The notes: generated by a model from the sequence alone, not told the origin. A stretch of 64,000 bases of DNA from Draconibacterium mangrovi (GCF_010586825.1 NZ_JAAAGB010000003.1:1-64000), one strand, 5' to 3'; shown: positions 52,025 to 61,544, numbered from the stretch's first letter. Numbers and translations: made by a program.

Positions 52025-53644
52025 TTATTTATTGGGGTTATCTTTCATTTTCTTTTCCTTGCGCAAACGTTTTGCCGCTGCCTGAATACACTCGCGGCGA
52101 AAAACAATTACCGACACACCGTCGTAAGCAATCTCTTCTTCAAAAGTCTGCACCATCATATCGTGGTATTTTTTCAGTGGAGTTAATACGCGAATATGAT
52201 TTGGGTCAACGCCAACTCCGGTACAAATGCTTTCAATTTTTCCAAGTGCTGATGACTCCTGTCCACCGGTCATCGATACCGATTCGTTATCAGAAATAAC
52301 AACCACGATATTTGCTTCATCGTTAACGGCATCAAGCAAACCTGTTATTCCCGAGTGCGTAAAAGTTGAGTCGCCAATAACAGCTACGGAAGGAATCAAA
52401 CCTGCATCGGCAGCACCTTTTGCCATGGTTACCGAAGCGCCCATGTCAACACACGAGTATATACTTTTATACGGCGGTAAAGCACCCAGTGTATAACAAC
52501 CGATATCGGAGAAAACGCGTCCTTTGGTATATTTATCAAGCGCCTGGTTCAGGGCTTTGTACATGTCCTGGTGGCCGCATCCCTGGCACAATGCCGGTGG
52601 ACGGTTCACTACCAGTTCCGGAACATCGGCACCAAGCTGTGTTTCTTTTCCCAGTGCTTTGGCTACCAGGTCGGCATTCAGTTCGCCGTCGCGTGGCAAA
52701 GCACCACTTAATCGCCCCGAAACCTGAATATCCTTTTTAAATGCAGCCTTTATGTGCTCTTCAACAACCGGATAACCTTCTTCCAGCACCAGTACCTCTT
52801 CGCAATGTTTGGCCATTTTATCCAAATATTTTTGAGGAACCGGGTATTGCGAAAGTTTCAGTACGGTATACAGGCAGTCGTCTTTCGGATAATTTTCCTT
52901 CAGGTAATTGTATGCAATGCCGCAGGCAATAATTCCAAAGCTTTTGTCTTCGCCTTTTATGTATTCGTTGTATTTCGATTTTTTTGCCGTCTTCTCAAAC
53001 AGTTCCTGTTTTTCAAGCAGCCCCTTGTATCTTCTGCGGGCAATGGCCGGCAGCAAAACAAACTGACTTGGATCAGCTGGTAAAACCACCTCTTTTTCGG
53101 GCAGTACTTCACTGCGAATCACTCCGGCACGCGAGTGTGCCAAACGAGTGGTTATACGCACCATCACCGGAACTTCCAGTTTTTCTGACAACTCAAATCC
53201 TTCGCGAACCATATCGTAAGCTTCCTGCTGGTTACTTGGCTCCAGAATCGGAATCATAGCAAACTTACCATAGAAACGCGAGTCCTGCTCGTTTTGCGAC
53301 GAGTGCATCGAAGGATCGTCGGCAACCGTAACAATCAAACCGCCGTTAATACCTGTGATTGCTGAGTTGATAAATGCATCGGCAGCCACGTTAAGCCCCA
53401 CATGTTTCATACAAACCATGCTACGTTTTCCGGCGTACGACATTCCTAAAGCGGCTTCGTAAGCTGTTTTTTCGTTGGCTGACCATTTGCTGCGAATACC
53501 TTTTTGAAGAGCAAGCTCATTCGCCTGAATAAACTCGGTTATTTCGGTTGAAGGAGTTCCGGGATAGGCATAAACCCCTGAAATTCCGCCATCAATGGCT
53601 CCCTGGCCGATGGCTTCAACTCCTAAGAATAGATTTTTTTGCAT
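52025..53644 (-). CDS. iorA: Indolepyruvate:ferredoxin oxidoreductase, alpha subunit
   Basis: A 539-residue TPP enzyme. The N-terminal pyrimidine domain has GVYAYPGTPSTEITEF and SANEKTAYEAALGMSYAGKRSMVCMKHVGLNVA; the C-terminal domain has LCQGCGHQDMY (~residue 345) and the TPP site GDSTFTHSGITGLLDAV...NESVSMTGGQ (~425-460). Unlike archaeal IorA (~650 residues), it ends at ECIQAAAKRLRKEKK without the CxxCxxCxxxC ferredoxin clusters, so a separate iron-sulfur partner must take the electrons. It is first in the operon, divergent from the PepSY gene. Confidence 0.95.
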   Translation of the reverse strand: MQKNLFLGVEAIGQGAIDGGISGVYAYPGTPSTEITEFIQANELALQKGIRSKWSANEKTAYEAALGMSYAGKRSMVCMKHVGLNVAADAFINSAITGINGGLIVTVADDPSMHSSQNEQDSRFYGKFAMIPILEPSNQQEAYDMVREGFELSEKLEVPVMVRITTRLAHSRAGVIRSEVLPEKEVVLPADPSQFVLLPAIARRRYKGLLEKQELFEKTAKKSKYNEYIKGEDKSFGIIACGIAYNYLKENYPKDDCLYTVLKLSQYPVPQKYLDKMAKHCEEVLVLEEGYPVVEEHIKAAFKKDIQVSGRLSGALPRDGELNADLVAKALGKETQLGADVPELVVNRPPALCQGCGHQDMYKALNQALDKYTKGRVFSDIGCYTLGALPPYKSIYSCVDMGASVTMAKGAADAGLIPSVAVIGDSTFTHSGITGLLDAVNDEANIVVVISDNESVSMTGGQESSALGKIESICTGVGVDPNHIRVLTPLKKYHDMMVQTFEEEIAYDGVSVIVFRRECIQAAAKRLRKEKKMKDNPNK

Positions 53645-53782
53645 TTTGGTTTAATTTTCGAAGCCAACAAAAGTATTACTTTGAGGTTTTTATACAATTA
53701 GGAATGTCATGTTTTGTCTTTATAATGAATACAAATTAGGAATCGTTGATGACTTTATGTTGCAAGCGGTATGTTTTCCATT

Positions 53783-53828
53783 TTGTACCAATTGTTACAA
53801 CACGAGTTGCAAATGTTAAACATATTTG
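53783..53828 (+). promoter_or_regulatory. Crp/Fnr-like operator and -7-like element upstream of the PepSY gene
   Basis: TTGTACC-N4-GTTACAA at 53783-53800, then 20 bp, then CATATTTG (53821-53828, one mismatch to TAnnTTTG). The start codon at 53848 follows. The same palindrome with the same gap precedes nrfH. No -33 TTTG is seen, which suits activator dependence. Confidence 0.6.
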
Positions 53829-53847
53829 CGCAACAAAGAACTACCGT

Positions 53848-55473
53848 ATGGCCCGAAAAAATTGGATAAAGACCTTTAAAAAACTACATAAATGGCCGGC
53901 AATAATAATTGCCTTTATCGCTATTCTTTTTGCCGCGTCAGGAATTGTGATGAACCACCGGCAACTGTTTTCCGGTGTTGATGTTTCCAGAAACCTGCTG
54001 CCCAAAAATTACCACTACAAAAACTGGAACCTGGCAGCGGTTCGTGGTTCCATTCAATTGGAAGGTGCCAATTTGCTGTACGGAAATATCGGTGTTTGGA
54101 AGACAGATGATGATCTTCAAAAGTTTGAAGATTTTAACCAGGGATTTCCGAAAGGAATGGACAACCGGAAGATCTATTCCGTCATTCAGTTTAAGGAGGA
54201 ACTTTTTGCCGGAACACACCTGGGTTTATACAAACGAAGCAAAACAGACGGCTTCTGGCAAAAACTGGAACTACCGGTGGATAAAGAACGTATTGCCGAC
54301 CTGGAAATAAAAGACAATACCTTACTGGTACTTACACGGCATTATTTGCTGGAAAGTACCGACGGGCAAAATTTCGAAATGATACAATTACCCGAGCCTG
54401 TAAACTACAAACGTAAAACCGGCTTATTCAATACCTTTTGGGAATTACACAGCGGAGAGTTGTTCGGACTGGCCGGAAAACTATTTGTCGACCTGCTGGG
54501 GCTGGTAACCATTCTGCTTTCGGTTACCGGGCTGCTGCATTTTTTCTTTCCGAAATGGATAAAACGAAGGAAGAAAAAAATCGGGGTTCAATTTGGAAAA
54601 GTTGATCACCCCCTTCCCTCTCTAGTGGGTAACCGAAATCTGAAGATTTCTGAAGATGAAACGGGATCCGTTGAGAAACTGGTAAGGTTTAAAAAGCTTA
54701 ACCTGAACTGGCATAACGTAGTGGGTTATGTTTTTGCGCTGTTCCTGCTCATTAATACGTTTTCGGGGATGCACCTGCGACCACCTTTATTAATTCCAAT
54801 TGCCAATAAACAGGTAGGTATTATTCCGGGCACGCATCTCGACAGTCCGAATCCGTGGTTCGATAAACTGCGCCGTATCCACTGGGATGCTGCCAACCGA
54901 CGTTATATATTCTCTACCGTTGATGGTTTTTTCTTTGCTGATGAGAAACTTAGCGACAAACTCATCCCTGCCCCGGTTCAGCCTCCGGTAAGTGTTATGG
55001 GTTGTAATGTACTGGAATCAATGGGCGATAACTACCTGATGGTTGGATCGTTTAGCGGTATGTTTGTTTGGAATACGAAAAACGGAATGATTGCCGACCT
55101 GTTTACCGGGAAGCCATACCAAACCCCTCAAGGAATGGTTCGCCCCATCGGCGCCAACACCGTTGCCGGGTTTGTACAATCGGGAAACAAAAGCTGGTGG
55201 TTCGACTACAGCAGAGGTGCCATCGTACTCAATGCACAAAACGAGCCGCAGCCGTTTGCAGCCATGCCAGATGAAGTACGTAAAGCTTCGTCCATGTCGT
55301 TGTGGAATGTGGCATTGGAAATACACACCGGCCGAATTTTCGAGCACCTGGTGGGTAGTTTCTATATCTTATTCGTTCCACTAGCGGGGATTTGCCTTAT
55401 GCTGGTAATTATTAGCGGATTCTTCCTGTGGTGGATGGTATTTCGGAAAAAGAAAGAAAAGCGAAAAAAATAA
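53848..55473 (+). CDS. PepSY-domain transmembrane protein
   Basis: About 541 residues from ATG 53848, which gives MARKNWIKTFKKLHKWPAI and the normal PepSY_TM start; a longer frame from 53746 would include the operator and is rejected. Four membrane segments: ~17-37, ~210-230 (LVTILLSVTGLLHFFFP), ~290-310 (VVGYVFALFLLINTFSGM) and ~510-532 near the C-terminus; large periplasmic parts lie between. The conserved His-containing helices (LHKWPAII, HFFFP) are those of PepSY_TM proteins thought to act in siderophore or iron reduction. The shared operator with nrfHA suggests expression under anoxic or nitrosative conditions. Confidence 0.85.
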   Translation: MARKNWIKTFKKLHKWPAIIIAFIAILFAASGIVMNHRQLFSGVDVSRNLLPKNYHYKNWNLAAVRGSIQLEGANLLYGNIGVWKTDDDLQKFEDFNQGFPKGMDNRKIYSVIQFKEELFAGTHLGLYKRSKTDGFWQKLELPVDKERIADLEIKDNTLLVLTRHYLLESTDGQNFEMIQLPEPVNYKRKTGLFNTFWELHSGELFGLAGKLFVDLLGLVTILLSVTGLLHFFFPKWIKRRKKKIGVQFGKVDHPLPSLVGNRNLKISEDETGSVEKLVRFKKLNLNWHNVVGYVFALFLLINTFSGMHLRPPLLIPIANKQVGIIPGTHLDSPNPWFDKLRRIHWDAANRRYIFSTVDGFFFADEKLSDKLIPAPVQPPVSVMGCNVLESMGDNYLMVGSFSGMFVWNTKNGMIADLFTGKPYQTPQGMVRPIGANTVAGFVQSGNKSWWFDYSRGAIVLNAQNEPQPFAAMPDEVRKASSMSLWNVALEIHTGRIFEHLVGSFYILFVPLAGICLMLVIISGFFLWWMVFRKKKEKRKK

Positions 55474-55541
55474 AATTCTATATTAGCAATTAAATGAAAA
55501 GCTTCCGCTGAGGCTGATTATAAACGCACAACCGCAATCGA

Positions 55542-56330
55542 ATGGATTATATCAATATCAACAAAAAACTTTGGAACGAAAAAACGGATATTCATTATAA
55601 ATCGGATTTTTACGATGTTGAAGCATTTATAAAAGGAAAAGATTCATTAAATCCCATTGAACTTGAGCTGTTGGGAAACATAGAGGGTAAAAAGATCCTT
55701 CACCTGCAATGTCATTTTGGGCAAGATACTATTTCGCTGGCGAGGCACGGCGCAATGGCAACAGGAGTTGATTTTTCGGAAAAAGCCATTGAAAAAGCCC
55801 GGCAGCTGAACGAACAGGTCGGAACCAACGCTCAGTTCATTCAAAGCGATGTGTACAAATTGCCCGAAGTGCTTGATGAAAAATTTGATATCGTATATAC
55901 CTCGTACGGTGTTATTGGCTGGCTCCCCGACATGAAAAAGTAGGCTGCAATTATCGAACATTTCCTAAAACCCGGCGGGCAACTGGTGTTTGTTGAATTT
56001 CATCCCATCGTATGGATGTTCAGCTACGATTTTAAGCGGGTGGAGTTTGACTATATGGAATCAGACGCGATTGTAGAAGAACTGGAAGGCACATACACTG
56101 ATAATGATGCGCCAATTAAGGGAAAATCGGTTTGCTGGAATCATGGTTTAAGCACCGTTATCGATTCGATGATGAAAGCCGGCCTTACGCTTACCGACTT
56201 CAAAGAATACAACTACTCGCCCTACAATTGCCTCGAAAATTTAGTTGAGGTTGAAAAAGGAAAATATAAAATTAAAGGGCTTGAAAATAAGTTCCCCTTG
56301 GTGTATTCGGTTAAAGCGGTAAAAAGTTAG
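55542..56330 (+). pseudogene. Class I SAM methyltransferase broken by an in-frame TAG
   Basis: Two open parts in the same frame, 55542-55940 and 55944-56330, are separated by a single TAG at 55941-55943. Together they encode a ~262-residue methyltransferase: ILHLQCHFGQDTISLARHGA with VTGVDFSEKAIEKARQL-like SAM motifs in the first part, and IEHFLKPGGQLVFVEFHPIVWMF in the second. Homologous proteins as I recall have Trp after the Lys-Lys at this place; TGG to TAG is one transition. Length, frame and domain order are otherwise intact, so the change is recent or a sequencing error. Confidence 0.85.
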
Positions 56331-56391
56331 ATTCACAATTCCTCCATGAAGAGTAAAATGAAAAAAATTCCATAAGAATTAAGCACCTGCT

Positions 56392-57636
56392 TTACATCAC
56401 CACCTCTCCCACCGAACCATTTTCTGTGGGTTTCAGTTCAAAAACAAACTTGGGTTTTAAATCAGGCTCCGTACGGTGCGACACATAAAGAATTGCGGTT
56501 TGACTTTCTGCTGCTATTTTATTGATGAGTGCCGACAGCAGTGCCGCACTTTTATCGTCGAGTCCGGTTGATGGCTCATCGAGAATCAGCAGCGGCGGAT
56601 GTTTAATCATGGCACGGGCAATCAGCACCATACGACGATGTACCTGTGAAAGATCGACAAAAGCCAAGTTACCTTTATCGGCCAGTCCCAGCACCTTTAA
56701 CCATTCGTTAGCAACATGCTTTTGTATTTCGCTTGGCCGATGATACAATCCAATGGAATCGTGAAAACCGGAAATCACCATTTGCTCGGCGGTATGACGG
56801 CGTTTAAACAGTTCCATCATCGATGGCGTAAAATACCCGATTTTCTTTTTTATCTCCCAAACACTTTCACCCGTTCCTTTGCGGCGGCCAAACAATTCAA
56901 TGTTCTGCCCGAAAGCTTTTGGATTATCCCCATTTATCATGGTTAAAATGGTGGTTTTCCCCGATCCGTTCGGCCCCTTTAATTGCCAGAACTCACCGGC
57001 TTTAATCGTCCAGTTGATCTTATTTAGTATTTGTCGTTCCCGGTATTTAACCGAAACATCGCTGAGTTTTATCAACTCGTTGTAGCTCAATTTTTGCTCG
57101 TGTACAGGCCCCGGAATTTCGATTGAAAAATGCATCTCCGCTTCCGGCTCATATTTTTCAAGGTATTGTTTTATTCCATCGTCGAAAACTACTTCTCCAT
57201 TATCAACTCGCATGGCATGTTTAATAAACGGCAACAGATCCGATTTCCGTTTAAACACCTGTATTACGGTCATCTGGCCCCCAATATTCTCCAGTCGTGC
57301 TTTTAAGTGCTTTACTGAAGCTACATCCAGCGCATCAAAAGGATTATCCAGAATAATAAAACCGGGCTGTTTATCCATAAGATATTCAAGCAACGCCTTT
57401 TTTTGCTCTCCGCTTGACAAGGTACGTATGCTGCGGCCATAACTTTTAGTCAGTTCAAAATTATCATGCCTGAATTCTTCCTCGATAAATTTCGCCAGCG
57501 TTGTATTTGAAAACAACACTCCCCTTTTTCCTGCCAGTTGAGGGAAATGCTCCGAACACTCCCCTTTCAGAAGCTGTTTTATAAAGGTCGAATCCATCGC
57601 CAGATCATCGCCGATTAAGGCCACATGTTTATGCAT
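56392..57636 (-). CDS. Tandem ABC ATPase (ModF/PhrA-like) with one canonical and one degenerate half
   Basis: A 414-residue soluble protein with two ABC domains. First half: the Walker A region is degenerate (ALIGDDLAMDSTFIK, residues 6-20), the signature LSSGEQ (73-78) is good, and Walker B ends DNP (97-99), Asn instead of the catalytic Glu. Second half: Walker A GPNGSGKTT (221-229) and Walker B LLILDEP (349-355) are intact but the signature is LSQVHRR (329-335). No membrane partner is nearby. ModF-like proteins have been linked to molybdate transport or DNA repair; the role is not known. Minus-strand, alone. Confidence 0.85.
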   Translation of the reverse strand: MHKHVALIGDDLAMDSTFIKQLLKGECSEHFPQLAGKRGVLFSNTTLAKFIEEEFRHDNFELTKSYGRSIRTLSSGEQKKALLEYLMDKQPGFIILDNPFDALDVASVKHLKARLENIGGQMTVIQVFKRKSDLLPFIKHAMRVDNGEVVFDDGIKQYLEKYEPEAEMHFSIEIPGPVHEQKLSYNELIKLSDVSVKYRERQILNKINWTIKAGEFWQLKGPNGSGKTTILTMINGDNPKAFGQNIELFGRRKGTGESVWEIKKKIGYFTPSMMELFKRRHTAEQMVISGFHDSIGLYHRPSEIQKHVANEWLKVLGLADKGNLAFVDLSQVHRRMVLIARAMIKHPPLLILDEPSTGLDDKSAALLSALINKIAAESQTAILYVSHRTEPDLKPKFVFELKPTENGSVGEVVM

Positions 57637-57866
57637 ACACTTGTATTTTCAATACGCCAAATTAGAAATATCTGATCAATTTCAAGGATGGACTACCCAC
57701 ATTCCAGTAAATCCTTTTTAACATTTTATTTTGAATTAATCTTAATAAGGTGTAAATTGATTTCCATTATCCCACTACACATTTTTTAAACCAAAAAAAC
57801 ATCCAAAATCAGCTTGCTTTAGTGGAATGGGAAGTTATTTATGAAATATAATTTAAAGTAAGAACT

Positions 57867-58463
57867 ATGAAAAAAAACAACTTTGTCTTGCTGATTTTTG
57901 GAGCCATGTGCCTGGCCCTTGTTAATTTTTCGTGCACCAACGGATCGAAACCGGCGGCAGCTGAAGCTCACCCCGCCGAATTATCGGGCGAAGAGTTGGT
58001 GGTTCGCGGCGAGTATCTGGTAACAATTATGGGTTGTAACGATTGCCACTCGCCCAAACAAATGGGTGCCAACGGGCCGGAGCTGATTCCCGAGCTGCTA
58101 TTATCGGGCTACCCCGGAGACCGCCCAATACTTGATTTACAATCAGAAATGACCGGGCAGGGATTTGCCACTTTTTATCCCGACTTAACCGGTAGCGCAG
58201 GCCCATGGGGGATGTCGTTTGCCGCCAACCTTACACCCGATGCAACAGGTATTGGTACATGGACGGAAGAACAGTTTAAAAAAGCGATGAAAGAGGGGAA
58301 ATTTAAAGGCCTTGACGGAACAAGAAAGCTTTTACCACCAATGCCGATAGAGAATTTCAGGGACATAAAAGACGAAGATGTCTCGGCTATTTTTGCCTAT
58401 CTGAAAAGTCTGCCTCCGGTTAAAAACGTAGTTCCGGCGGCTATTCCTCCCGGTGAGCTATAG
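57867..58463 (+). CDS. Monohaem cytochrome c, lipoprotein
   Basis: A 198-residue protein with a lipoprotein-like signal (FSC, Cys23) and an Ala/Glu-rich linker. The haem motif is C57-N-D-C60-H61 (GCNDCHSPKQMG); a likely axial Met is in PPMPIENF (~residue 155). It resembles the soluble cytochromes of Bacteroidota that carry electrons in the periplasm or to alcohol/aldehyde dehydrogenases. No oxidoreductase partner is adjacent; it is convergent with the acyl-CoA synthetase gene. Confidence 0.85.
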   Translation: MKKNNFVLLIFGAMCLALVNFSCTNGSKPAAAEAHPAELSGEELVVRGEYLVTIMGCNDCHSPKQMGANGPELIPELLLSGYPGDRPILDLQSEMTGQGFATFYPDLTGSAGPWGMSFAANLTPDATGIGTWTEEQFKKAMKEGKFKGLDGTRKLLPPMPIENFRDIKDEDVSAIFAYLKSLPPVKNVVPAAIPPGEL

Positions 58464-58487
58464 ACGTATTTAAACTTACATTATAAA

Positions 58488-58553
58488 CCACGAAGTCACG
58501 AAGAACACTACGATTTTGCAAAACCTGTTTTTCGTGACTTTGTTTTTTAGTGG
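58488..58553. terminator. Bidirectional hairpin between cytochrome c and acyl-CoA synthetase genes
   Basis: AAGTCACGAA (58493-58502) and TTCGTGACTT (58531-58540) form a perfect 10-bp stem, extended by outer CCAC/GTGG, with a T run (58542-58547) on the plus strand. Confidence 0.75.
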
Positions 58554-58560
58554 CTAAAAA

Positions 58561-60618
58561 CTAATATTCTATCCGGATACGGGCATCAACTGCCATAATT
58601 TCCTGTTCGTTACCCAGCAGTGGATTAATGTCGATCTCTTTTATCTCGGTGGCAAAACGCAGTAGCCACGACAGGCGCACAATAATATCAACATACTTAT
58701 CGATATTCACACCTGCCTGTTTGCGAAATCCCTTTAGTATTTTGTATGATTTCAGACTGGTAACCATCGAACGTGCTTCGCTGTGTGTAAGCGGCGCCAG
58801 GCCCGATGCAACATCTTTCATCACTTCCACATAAATACCGCCCATTCCGCACAAAACAACGTGCCCGAAAGTTTCTTCGTAGGTAGCTCCCAAAAACAGT
58901 TCGGTTCCTGCTGCCATCTGGGCGATCAAAACTCCTTCGGTTCCTTCAATCTGAAACAGGTGATGAAACTCTTTGCGAACCTGGGTAACATTCCGAACAT
59001 TCAGGATTACGCCGCCAACTTCGGTTTTATGCACCGGCCCAACTACTTTCATTACCACCGGAAAACCGATGTTCATGCCGGCCAGCACTGCTTCCGACTC
59101 CGATTTAGCCACCATTTCTTTCACCCGTGGAATGCCTGCCAAATCAAACAGTTTATGAATTACTTCCGGTGGCTGGTAGCCATTTTTCGTCCCGGCAATT
59201 ACGGCCTTAACTGCCTCCGGATCAATACCCTGCGGATCTTCTCTTTCCGCAACAGGCTGTGGCGTATTCATAACCTTTGTTAGCGCTCGTCCCAGCAACA
59301 CTTCGTCGGGAAAATTTACATTGCCGCGCGATAAAAAGTGTGCAACATCGTCTTTTACGTTTATAATCGATGGAAGAATCGGGTAAATTGGTTTTTTGCA
59401 AACCTTCATTTTTTCGGAAAGCACATCGTAAACATCGCCAATCGGAAATAATCCGGGGCTTCCGAAAATCACCGCCATTCCGTCAACATCAAAATCATTC
59501 TCGCAGGCATCGATAATATGTCCCAGCTGTTCTGCGGTTCCTGTTGCCAGAAAATCGATGGGATTTTCCACCGATGATCCGGGAAACAATTTTTGCAGCA
59601 AAGCAGTTTTTGCTTCCGAATCAGCTATCTCCGGAATTTTTAATCCACCGTCTTCCAAGGCATCGGTAAGCATAACACCGGGTCCACCGGCATGTGTTAT
59701 AATCGCCAGTTTCTCGCCCTGCAACTCTTTGCACATAAACACACTGGCAACGGTTGTTAATTCCTCACGACCATAACAACGCACAATTCCGGCTTTGCGG
59801 AACAAGGCCTCCACTGCGGCATCCGAACTCGTAAGTGCACCGGTATGCGATGATGCTGCACGGCTTCCGGCCGATGAACTTCCGGCCTTAATCGCTGCTA
59901 TTTTGCATCCTTTTTTAATAAGCGAAGTAGCATGATACAACAACTTATCGGGATCGTTTATATTTTCGATATAGAGCAATTTAACGCGCGGACTTTCTCC
60001 ATCTACATAGTGTTCATCGAGGTAGGCTAAAACATCTTCAACGCCGGTTTGTGCGCTATTCCCGACAGAAAAAACACTGGCAAAACGCAAACCTTTCGGG
60101 ATTCCCGATTCCATGATAAAAACAGCTGTGGCTCCCGATCCGGAAATAAAATCGCAACCTTCGGAAGTCAGCTCCGGAATAGGCGTAGTGAATACGCTGG
60201 CATGCCAGGGCGTCATCACGCCAATACAGTTTGGCCCTATCAAACAAGCATCGTGCTCCTCAACAACCTTTACAATTTGCTGTTCGAGTTCTTTACCCGC
60301 TTCACTGGTTTCGCCAAAACCCGCCGAAATGATGATAAATGCTTTGGTGTTGTTTTGCTCCGCCAGGTCGGTAATGGTTTGCAAACAATATTTGGCGGGA
60401 ATGGCCAAAATAGCCAAATCAACCTCCGGTAGATCCGCCACATCGGGAAAAGCCGGAATTCCCTGAATTTTTGATTCGTTGGGATTGATAGCAAAAAGAT
60501 CGCCTGCAAAATGGTTATCCAGCAGGTTTTTAATAATCTTTCCACCGGGTTTTGCAATATTGTTTGATGCACCAACCACCACAATACTGTTGGGGCGGAG
60601 CAGTTTTTCGTTAATCAT
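58561..60618 (-). CDS. Acetate/acyl-CoA ligase (ADP-forming), fused alpha-beta
   Basis: A 685-residue NDP-forming acyl-CoA synthetase. The N-terminal part has the CoA-binding domain SIVVVGASNNIAKPGGKI (11-28), two ligase domains with ISGSGATAVF (158-167) and the phosphohistidine His258 in SSHTGALTSSDAA; the C-terminal ATP-grasp part includes PVVMKVVGP, KTEVGGVILN and INPLLGNEQEIMAVDARI. It makes ATP from acyl-CoA plus ADP and phosphate. IorAB, encoded nearby, yields arylacetyl-CoA, so the pair can form an energy-gaining amino-acid fermentation branch. Confidence 0.94.
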   Translation of the reverse strand: MINEKLLRPNSIVVVGASNNIAKPGGKIIKNLLDNHFAGDLFAINPNESKIQGIPAFPDVADLPEVDLAILAIPAKYCLQTITDLAEQNNTKAFIIISAGFGETSEAGKELEQQIVKVVEEHDACLIGPNCIGVMTPWHASVFTTPIPELTSEGCDFISGSGATAVFIMESGIPKGLRFASVFSVGNSAQTGVEDVLAYLDEHYVDGESPRVKLLYIENINDPDKLLYHATSLIKKGCKIAAIKAGSSSAGSRAASSHTGALTSSDAAVEALFRKAGIVRCYGREELTTVASVFMCKELQGEKLAIITHAGGPGVMLTDALEDGGLKIPEIADSEAKTALLQKLFPGSSVENPIDFLATGTAEQLGHIIDACENDFDVDGMAVIFGSPGLFPIGDVYDVLSEKMKVCKKPIYPILPSIINVKDDVAHFLSRGNVNFPDEVLLGRALTKVMNTPQPVAEREDPQGIDPEAVKAVIAGTKNGYQPPEVIHKLFDLAGIPRVKEMVAKSESEAVLAGMNIGFPVVMKVVGPVHKTEVGGVILNVRNVTQVRKEFHHLFQIEGTEGVLIAQMAAGTELFLGATYEETFGHVVLCGMGGIYVEVMKDVASGLAPLTHSEARSMVTSLKSYKILKGFRKQAGVNIDKYVDIIVRLSWLLRFATEIKEIDINPLLGNEQEIMAVDARIRIEY

Positions 60619-60731
60619 AGTTCGCGCTTTAGCAGCATAAAAGTAGGTAAATACATGTTAACCTTTCCTGATTTTTTTCAACATCAAATAAAAGCATGGC
60701 TTAAAACCTTATTTTTACGTGAAAAACAAGA

Positions 60732-61544
60732 ATGACCGTTAGCAAAGAGCAGAAAATAGTTGTGTTTACCGAGCTGAAAGATTCGGATCAGGGCCTGATC
60801 GTTCATGGATTAAAACTGGCTTCTATTTTCAAAAAAGAGCTTTGTTTACTCTATAACTACCGCCCCAAACAAAAAAAGCAGCACGATGAGTTTAAGCAAA
60901 AATTGCAGAATTATGCAGCCATTGTAAAACAGGAAGTAGCGAAACAGAAAGTTTCAACACTTTTGTTATCCGAGAGTCAAACGCAGCTACCCGATCTGCT
61001 TGCTGAAGATTATGAAGCGATAATCGTGGTAGTAAATTCGCTGAATTTTAAAGACTATTCAACCGCGCTTGCAGAGACTTCAATTCCATTTTTGTTTGTT
61101 CACCCCGAGTCGAAAATTATAGATTACAACCACCTGCTACAACCCATTGACCTGCGCAAAGAAATAAGCGACAGTTCGCTGTGGTGCTCGTATTTTGGCC
61201 GGTTTAATGCTGCCCAAATTGTTACCATTTCGGCAAACGACAAAACCCGGGAAGCCAAACAAAATGTATTAAAGAATACAGAACTGACGCGTAAATTGTA
61301 CGAAAAATTCAAGATCGTACATAAACGTTTTAGAGGAAGCAGATCGAGTTTACGCAATGTTTTTGAAGCACTTGAGCTGGCCCTTGCTTCCGATTGTAAC
61401 TTGCTGGTAATTTTGGGAAGCTCGAATATTACCCCGCTTGACTTGCTGATTGGATTGCCCGAAAGAAAGGTGATCAAAGCGGCAGGTAAACTTCCGGTAA
61501 TGGTTATCAATCCACGCAAAGACAACTATATTTTGTGTGACTGA
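60732..61544 (+). CDS. Universal-stress-protein-like protein, two domains
   Basis: A 270-residue cytoplasmic protein without signal or helices. Residues ~5-130 and ~135-268 look like two Usp folds: KIVVFTELKDSDQGLIVHGLKLASIF (first strand and helix) and, at the end, NLLVILGSSNITPLDLLIGLPERKVIKAAGKLPVMVINP, similar to the Usp C-terminal nucleotide-binding G-(x)2-SN pattern. The canonical G-2x-G-9x-G motif is not complete, so ATP binding is uncertain. It is divergent from the acyl-CoA synthetase gene (113-bp gap). Confidence 0.7.
   Translation: MTVSKEQKIVVFTELKDSDQGLIVHGLKLASIFKKELCLLYNYRPKQKKQHDEFKQKLQNYAAIVKQEVAKQKVSTLLLSESQTQLPDLLAEDYEAIIVVVNSLNFKDYSTALAETSIPFLFVHPESKIIDYNHLLQPIDLRKEISDSSLWCSYFGRFNAAQIVTISANDKTREAKQNVLKNTELTRKLYEKFKIVHKRFRGSRSSLRNVFEALELALASDCNLLVILGSSNITPLDLLIGLPERKVIKAAGKLPVMVINPRKDNYILCD

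Noticed and set aside
53746-53847. Upstream extension of the PepSY protein
   Set aside because: The extra codons cover the operator and promoter, and give a Cys-rich stretch not found in the family.
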